A DNA stretch of 64,000 bases from Neptunomonas concharum. GTDB taxonomy: Bacteria > Pseudomonadota > Gammaproteobacteria > Pseudomonadales > Balneatricaceae. Under the pieces are notes generated by a model. The model made no database searches, was not told the origin of the DNA, and saw nothing but the letters and a program-made list of their open reading frames with translations. The translations under genes and the position numbers were made by a program. How positions within the stretch are numbered: position 1 is the first letter of the stretch; each line of letters starts with the position of its first letter. The stretch is taken from NCBI RefSeq assembly GCF_008630635.1, contig NZ_CP043869.1, positions 1,736,001 through 1,800,000 on the forward strand. Reading direction: 5' to 3'. Shown here one piece after another: positions 1 through 10,600 of this stretch.

Positions 1-2
1 TT

Positions 3-905
3 TTGAGTCTGATACTCGGCATGGGCTTGCCTACAACAGCTAACTATATTGTCGTGTCCTCACTGTTAGCGCCTGTTGTGGTTTCATTAGGTCAAGAGTC
101 TGGCCTGATCGTGCCATTGATCGCTGTGCATCTATTTGTGTTCTACTTCGGCATTATGGCCGATGTGACACCACCTGTGGGCTTGGCATCATTTGCCGCG
201 GCGGCTGTCTCTGGCGGAGACCCTATCCGTACAGGGTTTGTTGCGTTTGCCTATAGCTTGAGAACGGCTGCACTGCCATTCCTATTTATCTTCAATACTG
301 ACTTACTATTGATTGATGTCGGCTGGATTGGCGGCATTCAGGTGTTCATTATCTCTACCGTTGCTATCTTAATCTTTACTGCAGCGACACAAGGCTTCTT
401 TATCACCCGCAATCGTTGGTACGAAACAGTCTTAATGCTGTTGGTGGCATTTTCACTCTTCCGTCCTGGATTCTGGATGGATCGGGTTGTACCGCCGCAT
501 CAGACTATCGAGCCTGCGCAACTGGTCGAAATGGCAAGTCAGATGGAAGAGGGAACTGAGCTGCGCCTATGGATTGATGGGGAAGATGACGTGGGTAATC
601 ACCGTTCTTTCTTAACGTTGTTGCCATTAGGTGAGGGCAGTAATGGTGAGGATCGCTTGTTCTCTTCCGGCATCGAGCTGGTTACCAATAACGGAAAAAC
701 CATTATCGATATGGTGGGGTATGACAGCCCAGCAGAAAAAGCAGGTCTTGCATTTGATCAACTCATAACATCGGTTGAAATTCCACAATCGCAGCCGGCA
801 AAAGAGTTTATGTATTTTCCTGCGTTGGCGTTATTGGCATTGATTGTCTTTATGCAGAGAAGACGAAGATCAACCCCTCAACTGAGCGCTGCATCGGCTA
901 ATTAA
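3..905 (+). CDS. TRAP transporter fused permease (4TM/12TM), C-terminal part
   Basis: This is the C-terminal 300 residues of a large TRAP-type secondary transporter permease; the 5' end lies off the left edge. The first ~170 residues are hydrophobic membrane helices with the DctM-like stretch LGMGLPTTANYIVV and the ADVTPPVGLASFAAAAVSGG loop found in fused DctQM permeases. Residues ~185-265 form a soluble domain resembling the PDZ-like DUF3394 tail of this family (GYDSPAEKAGLAFDQLI), followed by one last helix and a basic RRRR end. Such permeases import small organic solutes with a periplasmic binding protein, not visible here. A universal stress protein follows 58 bases later, as in the halomonad ectoine TRAP operon. 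The substrate cannot be read from this fragment. Confidence 0.9.
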   Translation: MSLILGMGLPTTANYIVVSSLLAPVVVSLGQESGLIVPLIAVHLFVFYFGIMADVTPPVGLASFAAAAVSGGDPIRTGFVAFAYSLRTAALPFLFIFNTDLLLIDVGWIGGIQVFIISTVAILIFTAATQGFFITRNRWYETVLMLLVAFSLFRPGFWMDRVVPPHQTIEPAQLVEMASQMEEGTELRLWIDGEDDVGNHRSFLTLLPLGEGSNGEDRLFSSGIELVTNNGKTIIDMVGYDSPAEKAGLAFDQLITSVEIPQSQPAKEFMYFPALALLALIVFMQRRRRSTPQLSAASAN

Positions 906-963
906 ATCAATTGAGTAGACAGGCCGGCCTGAAATGGCTGGCCTGACGCAAGAGGAACACAAT

Positions 964-1395
964 ATGTTTAAAAAAGTACTTGTACCCGTTGATCTAAATG
1001 AGCCGGCATTCAGTGAGAAAGCGATGGCCTTGGCTTTAAGAGAGATGGATGACCAAGATTCAGAACTGCATTTGATTGCCATTGTTCCGGGCTTTACGAA
1101 CTCTTATGTGGCTTCTTACTTTAGTGAGAGTACCCATAAAAAAGCGGTGAAAGAGCTAGCTCAAAAACTAAAAGAGTATGCCAGCTCTCATGTGCCTGAG
1201 GGCGTAAAGAGTGTGCTCAAGGTATATGAAGGCTCGCCCGCAGAGCAGATCGTTGCGTACATTAAAAAACAACAGATCGACCTCGTTATTATGTCTGCAC
1301 ACCATCGAAATCCAGTGGATGAATTTTTGCTGGGCTCTGTGTCAGCGCGCGTAGCAGAGCGTTCTCGTTGTTCTGTGCTATTGATTAAGAATTAA
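964..1395 (+). CDS. Universal stress protein, UspA family
   Basis: A 143-residue cytoplasmic nucleotide-binding stress protein. It begins MFKKVLVPVDLNEPAFSEKA, the usual first strand and helix of the USP fold, and ends with the ATP-binding loop region GSVSARVAERSRCSVLLIKN, close to the GxVSxxVxxxxxCPVLVV pattern. I chose the ATG at 964 over an in-frame codon at 934 because AGAGGA precedes it by about seven bases and homologues begin with this motif. It follows the TRAP permease directly, so it is probably co-transcribed and may modulate the transporter as TeaD does for TeaABC; that role is inference from arrangement. Confidence 0.9.
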   Translation: MFKKVLVPVDLNEPAFSEKAMALALREMDDQDSELHLIAIVPGFTNSYVASYFSESTHKKAVKELAQKLKEYASSHVPEGVKSVLKVYEGSPAEQIVAYIKKQQIDLVIMSAHHRNPVDEFLLGSVSARVAERSRCSVLLIKN

Positions 1396-1437
1396 CCCTA
1401 ACCTAAACCCAACCTACAGGTTTAAAAACAAAAAGCC

Positions 1438-4400
1438 ATGCCTGACCGATCTTATGATAACTGTGAAATTTTAGACTCCTTAAACCAACGTTTGAAGGAG
1501 AAGTTGTCACCCGATGCTGTAGAGCAAATCTCTTCCTTTGCTCGCCAGTATTATCAGACCTCAACCTATGAGGAGTTGAGTGAGCGCAGCCCTGATAACC
1601 TCTATGGTGCTACTATCGCGAGCTGGGAGTTTTTACAAAAACTGCCGGATAACCAACCTAAGATTCGTGTCTACAATCCTGATCTGGAGCAGCATGGCTG
1701 GCGTGCGCAGCACACCGTGATCGAAATCCTCCAGCCGGATATCCCTTTCCTTGTGGATTCTATCCGAATGGAGCTAAACCGCCGAGATCGTGTTATTCAT
1801 ACGATTCACAATGCTATTCTCCGTGTCGAACGAGACGCTCAAGGCAACCTACAAAACCTAGTCAATGAAAGCAGTGATGCCTCCCAATATGAGTCCAGCA
1901 TCTATCTAGAAGTGGATCGCACCAGTGATAGCCAAGAACTCAAGGTAATCCATACAGCGATTCAGAAAGTGCTGGAGCAGGTGCATATTGCCGTCGCTGA
2001 TTTTGAAGCGATGCAAAATCAAGCGCGTACAATGCAAGATGAGCTTCATGGTGACACCACTTCGCAGGTGAGCGAGTTTTTAAGTTGGATGCTTAATGAT
2101 CGTTTTACATTCTTAGGGTACGATGAACTGATCATTGAAGGGGAAACCGTCAAGCGTGACCCTAAAGCGTCGTTAGGTATCAGTAAGCTCTATAAAAAGC
2201 GTAAAGGTGAGCAAGACAATCTGCTGTCGGCTACTGAGAAAGAAAACCTGTCACAAGAAGTGCTGGTGTTTGCTAAAGACGCCCATTTCTCCAAGGTGCA
2301 TCGTCCGGCTTACTTAGATCGTGTAATCCTGAACCGCTTTGATGAGCAAGGCCAGCTGGTAGGCCAGCGCCGTTTTCACGGCTTGTACACTTCACCGGTT
2401 TACTCTGAACCTGCATCTTCTATCCCTGTGATTCATGAGAAAGCGCAGGCGGTACTGGCAAAAGCGGGCTTTGAGCGCCGTAGCCATAATGGCAAAGAGC
2501 TTCTGCAAATCATGAATGATTTGCCAAGGGATGAGCTGTTTTTATCCACGGAAGAGCAGCTTCTGAATACCACGATTGGGATTTTCAGCATTAGAGATCG
2601 ACGCAAAGTTCGTCTACTGATGCGTACAGATCGCTGCCAGCAGTTTGTCAATTTCTTATATTATGTGCCGCGTGATATTTACTCCACAGCACTGCGTATT
2701 CAAGTGCAGGAGATCCTTGAAAAAGCCTGCAATGCAAGCGAATCTCAATTTACGACACGCTTTAGTGAGTCAGTACTGGCGCGGGTGCACTTTGTCGTCA
2801 AAATTGACCAGCAAAATCCGCTTATTCCCGATATTGCAGCACTCGAAAATCAAGTTAGCCAAATCTCAAGGGACTGGAAAGACGAGCTTCATGCCGCTTT
2901 GACCGAAGCGTTTGGTGAAGAGCAAGGTAACCGCCTGCAAAGCAGCTACCGTAACGGCTTTACCAGTGCTTATCGTGAGCACTTTAGAGTTGAAAGCGCA
3001 GTATTTGATGTGCAGCGTATAGAAGAACTAAGCCCTGAAACGCCGGTGACAATGAGCTTTTATCGCGTACTGGAACAGGAATCGCACCTTTTGCGCTTCA
3101 AGCTCTTTAGTAAGTCGCGCCCCTTGATTCTCTCTGATGTGATTCCGGTATTAGAAAACTTAGGGATGCAGGTATTAGGCGAGCATCCTTATGAGGTGGT
3201 ACGCAATGATGGACAGAGCTTCTGGATCCATGATTTTACGCTGATTTATCAGGGTAAAGAGCCAGTTGTACTGGATGAGGTAAAAGACGTATTCCAAGAT
3301 GCTTTTGCAAACATCTGGAGTGGTCGTGCCGAGAACGATGAGTTTAACCACCTAGTGATTGGAGCCAACCTGACTTGGCGAGAAGTGGCTATGTTACGTG
3401 CTTATGCTCGCTATAGTAAGCAGATCCGTGCAGGTTTCTCCCAGCCTTATATCGCTGGAACACTGGCCCGTCATATATATATCACCCGTTTGTTGGTGGC
3501 GCTTTTCCGTGCTCGTTTTGAGCCACAACGACAAGGTAGTGAAAAGGTTAATGCACTGGCGAGTCGTTTAGAAAACAGTATTGTTGAGGCCTTGGATAAG
3601 GTGGATAATCTCAACGAAGATCAGATTCTGCGCCGCTTCCTTGATCTGATTAAAGCCACGTTACGCACCAGCTTTTTTACACGAGACGCTGAGGGTGAAT
3701 ACAAAGAGTATTTTGCCTTCAAGCTTAATCCGCGCGCCATACCGGGTATGCCACTCCCTAAACCGATGTTTGAGATCTTTGTGTACTCCGCAAGGGTTGA
3801 AGGGGTACATCTACGTGGCGGCAAGGTGGCTCGTGGTGGTCTACGCTGGTCAGATCGATTAGAAGATTACCGAACCGAAGTACTAGGCTTAGTAAAAGCG
3901 CAGCAGGTTAAAAACTCAGTCATTGTGCCTGTTGGGGCAAAAGGTGGCTTTGTTGCTAAGAAGTTACCCACCAGCGGTGGCCGTGAGGCTTGGCTGGAAG
4001 AGGGGATTGCCAGCTATAAAATCTTTATCAGCGCTTTGCTGGATGTAACGGATAACTTGGTTGCCGGTGAGGTTGTACCACCGGTTGATGTCGTTCGTCA
4101 TGATGAAGATGATCCTTACTTCGTGGTAGCGGCTGACAAAGGTACCGCGACTTTCTCAGATATTGCCAACTCCATTGCCGAGTCTCGTGGTTTCTGGTTG
4201 GGTGATGCTTTCGCCTCCGGTGGGTCACAAGGTTATGACCATAAAGGTATGGGTATTACCGCCCGCGGTGCTTGGGAGTCGGTCAAACTGCATTTCCGTG
4301 AATTAGGCATTGATACTCAAACTCAAGATTTTACCGTTATTGGTATAGGTGATATGGCAGGGGATGTGTTTGGTAACGGCATGTTGCTATCCGAGCATAT

Positions 4401-6231
4401 TCAGCTTTGTGCTGCCTTTAACCACCTGCATATCTTTATCGATCCTAACCCTGATGCGGCAAGCAGCTTTGCTGAGCGCCAACGCCTGTTCAATCTACCA
4501 CGCTCCAGCTGGGAAGATTACAGCGCCGATCTAATCTCAAGCGGCGGTGGTATTTTCTCCCGGGCAGCTAAATGGCTTGAGATCTCGTCTCAGATGAAAG
4601 TCCGGTTTGGTATCACTGAAGACCGTCTATCTCCGAATGATCTGATCAGCGCATTACTCAAAGCGCCTGTCGATCTGATCTGGAACGGCGGTATTGGCAC
4701 CTATGTTAAAGCCAGCCATGAAAGTCACAGTGATGTGGGCGATAAAGCCAACGATAGTTTACGCGTTAATGGTAACGACTTACGCTGTAAAGTATTGGGT
4801 GAGGGCGGTAATTTAGGCTTTACTCAATTAGGCCGTATCGAATTTTGCGCTAAGGGTGGCAAGTCTAATACCGACTTTATTGATAACGCCGGTGGTGTGG
4901 ATTGCTCCGACCATGAGGTAAATATCAAAATCCTGCTCAATGAAGTGGTAGCGAACGGAGATTTAACCGTCAAGCACCGTAACGCTTTACTGCGGGAAAT
5001 GACTGATGAAGTCGCCGAATTGGTATTAAACAATAACTACCAACAAGCGCAGGCGATTAGTATATCGCTCCAACATGCTCGAAAATCTATAGATGAATAC
5101 ATTAGATTAATCAGCAGGTTAGAGAGCGTTGGTAAACTAAATCGTGAGCTTGAATTCTTACCAGGTGATGACCAGTTACAGGAGCGAAAAAGTAATAACG
5201 CTGGGCTGACACGCCCCGAGCTTTCGGTACTGATCTCCTATGTAAAAATGGAGCTAAAAGAATCCTTGAGCAACTCATGGATCACGGATGATGTTTATTT
5301 AAGCCAAGAGATCAAAACAGCATTTCCTGCCAAGTTGGTCGACACCTATCCTGCAGAGATCAGCCAACACCGTTTGCACAAAGAAATAATCGCAACCCAA
5401 CTGGCTAACGGTATGGTTAACAGCATGGGGATTACCTTTGCTGAGCGACTTAGCCAAGTGAGCGGATATGCGTTTGCTGATATTGCAGCGGCTTGGGTGA
5501 TCGCAAGGGACGTATTTGATATCGACACGCTACGCTCTCAAATCGAAGCGCTCGATAACCAAATAGACTCCGGATTACAACAACAGATGATGGCCGATCT
5601 GATTCGTGTTGTACGCCGTGCGACTCAATGGTTCTTACGTCACCACCAACAAAGTGGTGATATTGGCGCGCTTGTCAGCCAATTCCGTCCAGCTGTTGAG
5701 CTGATCACACAGCAGTGGGATGAATTGCTCAGTGGCGAAGCCCAAGAGCGCTGGAGCGAAAAACAGCAGCAACTGATTAATGCCGGAGTTCCAGCGAGTT
5801 TGGCAGCGTCTATTGCCGGTGCTGACAATCTCTATTCCCTGCTAAGTATTATTCAAGCGGCAGATCGTACCAGCCAACCACTGCAACGGGTTGCTCAGGT
5901 CCATTTCCGCTTAGGCGATCGCCTCAAACTCTATTGGTTTGACCTACAGATGAAAGAGATTGAAGCGGTAAGCCATTGGGAAACAATGGCAAGAGACAGC
6001 TTTAGGGAAGATCTTACCAATCATCAACAGTCGATCACTGAGAACGTATTGAATGTCGATGATGCCCAAGCAGAGCCTGAAGTACTGCTTGAAAGCTGGT
6101 TGTCTGGTAAATCGTTATTAATGGATCGTTGGCAATCACTGCTCAACGAGATCAGTAATAGCGGCCAGCAAGACTTTGCTATCTACACAGTTGCTATTCG
6201 CGAGCTGCAAGCACTGGCAAATGATATTTAA
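1438..6231 (+). CDS. gdhB: NAD-specific glutamate dehydrogenase, large (~180 kDa) type
   Basis: At 1597 residues this matches the large bacterial NAD-GDH family, which oxidises glutamate to 2-oxoglutarate and ammonia, mainly for catabolism. The N-terminal ~600 residues are the ACT-like regulatory part of the family. The catalytic core lies around residues 780-1230, with GGLRWSDRLEDYRTEVLGLV, the lysine-bearing VPVGAKGGFVAKK and the nucleotide-fold segment VIGIGDMAGDVFGNGMLLS. The C-terminal ~350 residues are helical, as in homologues. The ATG at 1438 has no strong ribosome-binding site, only an A-rich leader. The gene looks intact. A 67-codon ORF follows 71 bases downstream. Confidence 0.96.
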   Translation: MPDRSYDNCEILDSLNQRLKEKLSPDAVEQISSFARQYYQTSTYEELSERSPDNLYGATIASWEFLQKLPDNQPKIRVYNPDLEQHGWRAQHTVIEILQPDIPFLVDSIRMELNRRDRVIHTIHNAILRVERDAQGNLQNLVNESSDASQYESSIYLEVDRTSDSQELKVIHTAIQKVLEQVHIAVADFEAMQNQARTMQDELHGDTTSQVSEFLSWMLNDRFTFLGYDELIIEGETVKRDPKASLGISKLYKKRKGEQDNLLSATEKENLSQEVLVFAKDAHFSKVHRPAYLDRVILNRFDEQGQLVGQRRFHGLYTSPVYSEPASSIPVIHEKAQAVLAKAGFERRSHNGKELLQIMNDLPRDELFLSTEEQLLNTTIGIFSIRDRRKVRLLMRTDRCQQFVNFLYYVPRDIYSTALRIQVQEILEKACNASESQFTTRFSESVLARVHFVVKIDQQNPLIPDIAALENQVSQISRDWKDELHAALTEAFGEEQGNRLQSSYRNGFTSAYREHFRVESAVFDVQRIEELSPETPVTMSFYRVLEQESHLLRFKLFSKSRPLILSDVIPVLENLGMQVLGEHPYEVVRNDGQSFWIHDFTLIYQGKEPVVLDEVKDVFQDAFANIWSGRAENDEFNHLVIGANLTWREVAMLRAYARYSKQIRAGFSQPYIAGTLARHIYITRLLVALFRARFEPQRQGSEKVNALASRLENSIVEALDKVDNLNEDQILRRFLDLIKATLRTSFFTRDAEGEYKEYFAFKLNPRAIPGMPLPKPMFEIFVYSARVEGVHLRGGKVARGGLRWSDRLEDYRTEVLGLVKAQQVKNSVIVPVGAKGGFVAKKLPTSGGREAWLEEGIASYKIFISALLDVTDNLVAGEVVPPVDVVRHDEDDPYFVVAADKGTATFSDIANSIAESRGFWLGDAFASGGSQGYDHKGMGITARGAWESVKLHFRELGIDTQTQDFTVIGIGDMAGDVFGNGMLLSEHIQLCAAFNHLHIFIDPNPDAASSFAERQRLFNLPRSSWEDYSADLISSGGGIFSRAAKWLEISSQMKVRFGITEDRLSPNDLISALLKAPVDLIWNGGIGTYVKASHESHSDVGDKANDSLRVNGNDLRCKVLGEGGNLGFTQLGRIEFCAKGGKSNTDFIDNAGGVDCSDHEVNIKILLNEVVANGDLTVKHRNALLREMTDEVAELVLNNNYQQAQAISISLQHARKSIDEYIRLISRLESVGKLNRELEFLPGDDQLQERKSNNAGLTRPELSVLISYVKMELKESLSNSWITDDVYLSQEIKTAFPAKLVDTYPAEISQHRLHKEIIATQLANGMVNSMGITFAERLSQVSGYAFADIAAAWVIARDVFDIDTLRSQIEALDNQIDSGLQQQMMADLIRVVRRATQWFLRHHQQSGDIGALVSQFRPAVELITQQWDELLSGEAQERWSEKQQQLINAGVPASLAASIAGADNLYSLLSIIQAADRTSQPLQRVAQVHFRLGDRLKLYWFDLQMKEIEAVSHWETMARDSFREDLTNHQQSITENVLNVDDAQAEPEVLLESWLSGKSLLMDRWQSLLNEISNSGQQDFAIYTVAIRELQALANDI

Positions 6232-6302
6232 CGAAAATATTGGAGCAGTGGTTAAGGCCGCTGCTTCATTTAAACACTCCAACCATTGGATAATGTAGGA
6301 CC

Positions 6303-6506
6303 ATGAGTACAGCAAACTTTCAGGCTTTTTCGGCTCAGCGTAGCGTTTTTAAAATCAGAGAAGTGGACGAGAACAGTTGGTGGGTTTACCGCTACGAGAT
6401 CGGCTTCCATGGGGTACAAGCACCGATCCCACGGGTTGTGTTCTTTGCTCGGGATAAGCAAAAAGCGCAAGCGTGGATCGATGTTCAAATAGCGGATCAA
6501 GCTTAA
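6303..6506 (+). CDS. Small hypothetical protein (67 aa)
   Basis: A short ORF between NAD-GDH and a convergent response regulator. TAGGA lies about seven bases before its ATG, which supports translation. The protein is aromatic-rich in the centre (ENSWWVYRYEIGFHGVQAPIPR) and ends in a short predicted helix; it has no signal peptide or membrane segment. I do not recognise a family. Composition and start signal favour a real gene over chance, and it could be co-transcribed with gdhB. Confidence 0.6.
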   Translation: MSTANFQAFSAQRSVFKIREVDENSWWVYRYEIGFHGVQAPIPRVVFFARDKQKAQAWIDVQIADQA

Positions 6507-6544
6507 ACGTAAATGATTAAGCGGTAGAAGTACCGGACGGTTTA

Positions 6545-7600
6545 CTATACCGGCACTTTGCAGTGGATGGCCCCTTGGTCATCCACACTTAATATATGCT
6601 CAATCCCTTGGGGCAGTCCGTTTTGTGAAATAGATTGAGTAATGTAGTACTGTAATTGATCAGCCCATCTCTGTTGAGAGAATACAGGGTGCCCAGAGGT
6701 TAGCTCCAAAGAAACACGCCAGCTACCCTCATCATCAGGTGATATCATAATGCGTAAATCATTACCATCGGCACTGAGTAACGCTAATTCGACTATGCCA
6801 ACTATCAAGCACCTTAACTGCGTGTAATTGCCCTCAATCGATGTGGCTAAGCTTGGGTCTAACACATAGTCCAGCAACCAGCCGTTTTGGCGACTCTCGG
6901 GTAAAAATAGTCCGAGGATATCATCCATTAGTTGAGAGGGGCTAAAGCGGGTACGCTCTGGACTGCTCGCAGGGGTGTTCGCTAAGTCAAGTAAGGCCGC
7001 TAAACGATCGATAGCCGCGCTTAAATTCGTTACGGCATCTTTGGCAACTGGGTTTAGGCTCATCTGCTCAAGCCGCTGAGACTGGCGAAGAAGAGGGGAT
7101 AGTCGCTCTTGTATCGATTCGGTAAGCACACCGTCATGATGAGCGGTTGGTAACAAAGCTGATGAACTACTCTGCTGGATGCGTGCATTGCGTATATCCC
7201 GATAAGAGCGCAAAGCCACAACCACAGAAGTCAGTAACCGCGAGGCCGATAGTTCAGCCTTGCTCAGATAATCGTTGATATCGTAATTGACAATTACCTG
7301 AGCTTCGGGCGCATAACCGGGGTGTCCGGTGCGTAGAATGATACGCACATCATGGTTATTTAGCTCGCCACGGATATGCTCAACTAACTGTAGCCCCGCA
7401 TGATCGGTCTCCATCACGACATCTAACAACACCAAGGCTATATCAGTGTGCTCAAGCAGCTTTTGCCGGGCTTCTGCACCACTCATGGCGCTGATCAGTT
7501 CAATAGGGCGTTGCTCAAATTCATAGCCGCGAAATATCATGCGCGTAATGCCATGAATGCCCTCTTCATCATCTACAACAAGTATCTTCCAGGTTGCCAT
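6545..7600 (-). CDS. Response regulator with degenerate histidine-kinase-like output domain
   Basis: 351 residues. Residues 1-~145 are a receiver domain: KILVVDDEEGIHGI holds the acidic pair, LVLLDVVM the phospho-accepting aspartate, and YLSKAEL the conserved lysine. The stretch MIFRGYEFEQRPIELISAMS and the later SVVVALRSYRDI resemble receivers of the DUF3369 family, but the following DUF3369/HD-GYP region is missing. Instead residues ~165-350 resemble a dimerisation helix pair and an HATPase-like fold, without a clear H-box histidine or the N and G boxes. It may be a phosphate sink or protein-binding regulator. It sits 42 bases after the AraC-type gene on the same strand, so the two may form one transcript. 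Confidence 0.8.
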   Translation of the reverse strand: MATWKILVVDDEEGIHGITRMIFRGYEFEQRPIELISAMSGAEARQKLLEHTDIALVLLDVVMETDHAGLQLVEHIRGELNNHDVRIILRTGHPGYAPEAQVIVNYDINDYLSKAELSASRLLTSVVVALRSYRDIRNARIQQSSSSALLPTAHHDGVLTESIQERLSPLLRQSQRLEQMSLNPVAKDAVTNLSAAIDRLAALLDLANTPASSPERTRFSPSQLMDDILGLFLPESRQNGWLLDYVLDPSLATSIEGNYTQLRCLIVGIVELALLSADGNDLRIMISPDDEGSWRVSLELTSGHPVFSQQRWADQLQYYITQSISQNGLPQGIEHILSVDDQGAIHCKVPV

Positions 7601-7642
7601 ATGTGCTTCATTTTATAAGTTTTATAGTTATCATTAGCAGGG

Positions 7643-10600
7643 CTATTCTGCCAGTAAAACACGTTTGTATTCCAGTTGTTTCACTTTTTCAGAAGCGCCC
7701 CAATCACGATAAAGGGTAAGTGCCTCTTCTGTACAAAAGCGCGCTAAACGTCTCTGCTGTGCCACGTGTAGGTAGTCACCATAACGTTCATAAGCCAATG
7801 CTTTATGAAATAGCCCCTCTTGCTTCTCTGCCATCAGAATAGCTTCTTCGAAAGCTAGCGTTGGGCTGTCTCCTTGCAAGCGGGCATTTTCTGCTACCAA
7901 TAAGCTGTAGTGAAAACTAAAGTTATCAGGAGATTCAGCACGCCAAAGTTCAAAGCGGGACAAAATCTGTTCCACCTCCAGTTTGCGCCTTGGCCCCAAG
8001 CCATTATTCTGATGCCCTTGAATCAATCGCATCATCGCTGTACAAAAAAGCAGCTCACTGACACTGAAATAACCAGACATTTCGTTTTCTACACGCCCTT
8101 CCCACAAGTAGAAAGTATTCCAATAGCACTGCTGATCAAGCAGTAGGGCGGCAATCACGTGGCTCATTGCTTGCCAACCGTTTTGATACTCAAGGGTATC
8201 TGGCTCAGATGGTGCCTTATGGCCTAGTAAATACGCGGGGAGATCAAGAATACCTGATAAAGCTGCTGATGAGGCGTTATCCCTATCAACACCGATAGTT
8301 TCTAGCGATTCTGCGCCAAGTAAACGTAATTGATAATGCAATAAATTGCATTCCTGCAACACCGTTGGAAATTGGTTTTCCCGTGCCAGCAGCGCTAATT
8401 TTTCAACATGGTGACGTATCTCATCTAATGGCGCTAACCAGTGCTGAACACGACTTGCATAGAGCAGCATCGCATGAAGGGCGGCTTCATCTGGATCACC
8501 ACCAGACGGATGATTGAGGCCGCCATAACGGTTAGCAAGTTGTACACCTTGAGCGGCAAATAACCGTGCTAACGGGTAATCCCCACAAACCCATGAGGCC
8601 ACCCAGGCATAACTAATAAACGCAAAAGGCGTTAGACTAGATCGCCCTTGCTCCAAACTAAGCTGAGTCATTCTTCCCGCAGCGCAAGCAGCGAGAAGGG
8701 GTTGGCCTGATTGTGTAGCCATCAATAGAATCTGTTCTAAAAGGGAGAGTCTAAAAAGCTCATCAGGTGCCACTTCAACCGCTAATCTTTGTAACGCTTC
8801 TCCATTAAAACGTACGCTAATGGCATCCAATTGTGTCAGTAGATAAGGGAGTTGAGTTTTGGCTGTGCTAGGCAGCGGTTGGTCGATATCAGCTAAAGCC
8901 TGCATCAGAAGCGACAGTGCTTCCTCAGGGTTGTTCTGTTGTTGATGAATCTGAGCCAATAACAAGGCACGCTGCGCTAATGCCGGTAATGTATTGGCCT
9001 CCTTTAACTTATTTAAGCATACCTGAGCTTTATCTATCTCGCCTGCACGAAACCATAAATGAGCTTGATGAGATAGCAGTGACTCTCGCTTAGAACTTGA
9101 TGCAAAGCACTCTTCTTTTTCATTACATTCAATAAGATAGGAAAGATAGTTAGCAGACTTTTTAAACTTATGCAGCGCTTCTGCCAATTCAGAAGCTCGA
9201 AGATTCAGGCCAGTGACTTGTTCAAATAATGGGTCTGAAGGCTTAAGTGCGAGCGCATTAAGATGATGTAAACAGGTTTCAACCAACGGGAGTGAATCGC
9301 TAGTGATGGGGTTATCTTGCAGTACGTTGAGTAATCGCTCACCCATTGTGCGATGTTTGTCTTCGCGTTGCTGCTTGTTTAGACGTTGTATGATACGAGC
9401 AAGAATATCAGGGTGGTTAAATCGATAGCGTCCGACATCATCCGCTGAGGATTTTACCTGCTGAATAAGACCTTGTTGTTCAACAGGCCAAAGATGGATC
9501 GCCAAACGTGCTACAGGGTTATGTGTGATCTCAGATAAGCTTTGTAAATCAAAGCACTCGCCTAACAATGCAGCCCATTCTAGCAATGATAATGAGAAGT
9601 CATTGATGGATGACAGGCGTTGATCAATCGTTTCTTCACTAATATCGGATACATTCAGCACCTGTTCTGTTATGTGATCCGGTAGCAGAGCGTCAGGCAC
9701 AACCAACGAGATAGGGTTGACCTGTTGCCGGTACAGGCTAGGGGCAACCCCCATCCAACGTTTAAACGCTTTTTGAAAAGCGGACTGGTTTGAAAAGCCT
9801 AACTGGAAAGCAATTTCGCCAAAGCTCATTTGCCCCCGCTGAATCAACTGTAAAGCGACATCGCGGCGTGTTACGTCATATACATCTTGAAAGCTGGTAC
9901 CCAAAATACCTAACTTGCGCTGCAAAGTACGTAAGCTCATACCCAGCGTTTCGGCCACCTCGTCGCGCCTGACCGTTCCGCCACCTTCATTTAATTGACG
10001 GCGAATCAAATTGCGTGTTTGTGCAATGAGCGCCCCTTGCTGATTCATCTTACTGAGCAAGGAGTCTGCAAACTCTAAATGCAGTTGATGCATCTCCTCA
10101 TTAGCTTCCAGGCACGCCAACGAAAGATAGTCGGAGGGTAATAACAACTGATTTCTGAGGGCATTAGATTCAACTTCTGCCGCAAAAAAGCGTTGGTATG
10201 GCTGGATATCCTGAGGCTCAGGAAACGCAAAACGAACACAGCAAGCAGGAATTTGCTGCCCGGTCAGCCAGCGAGACCAGTTGATTAAACAGCCAAGTAG
10301 GTATTCAACCGGCTGCAGTTGGGGGTGATTTAGCTCTAATGTTAGAAGCACACCATCACTCACCGGCTCCATCTGAAGCACAGCACCCTCCATCAGAAGG
10401 GGAAGGTAATCAATCAACGTTTGATAAGCTTTGCCCAATGTCGCTGATGTGGACATCAGAAAACCGATAGAGCCCAACATCCTTGGTTGGGTAGCCTCGG
10501 CTAGGCTGAGTGCAATATGAGGGTTATTTGATGCCTCTACCAAGAGGTTCAATACATCGGCATAGCGTTGTGTCGGAAAACGCACCCCCGGTTTGCTATA

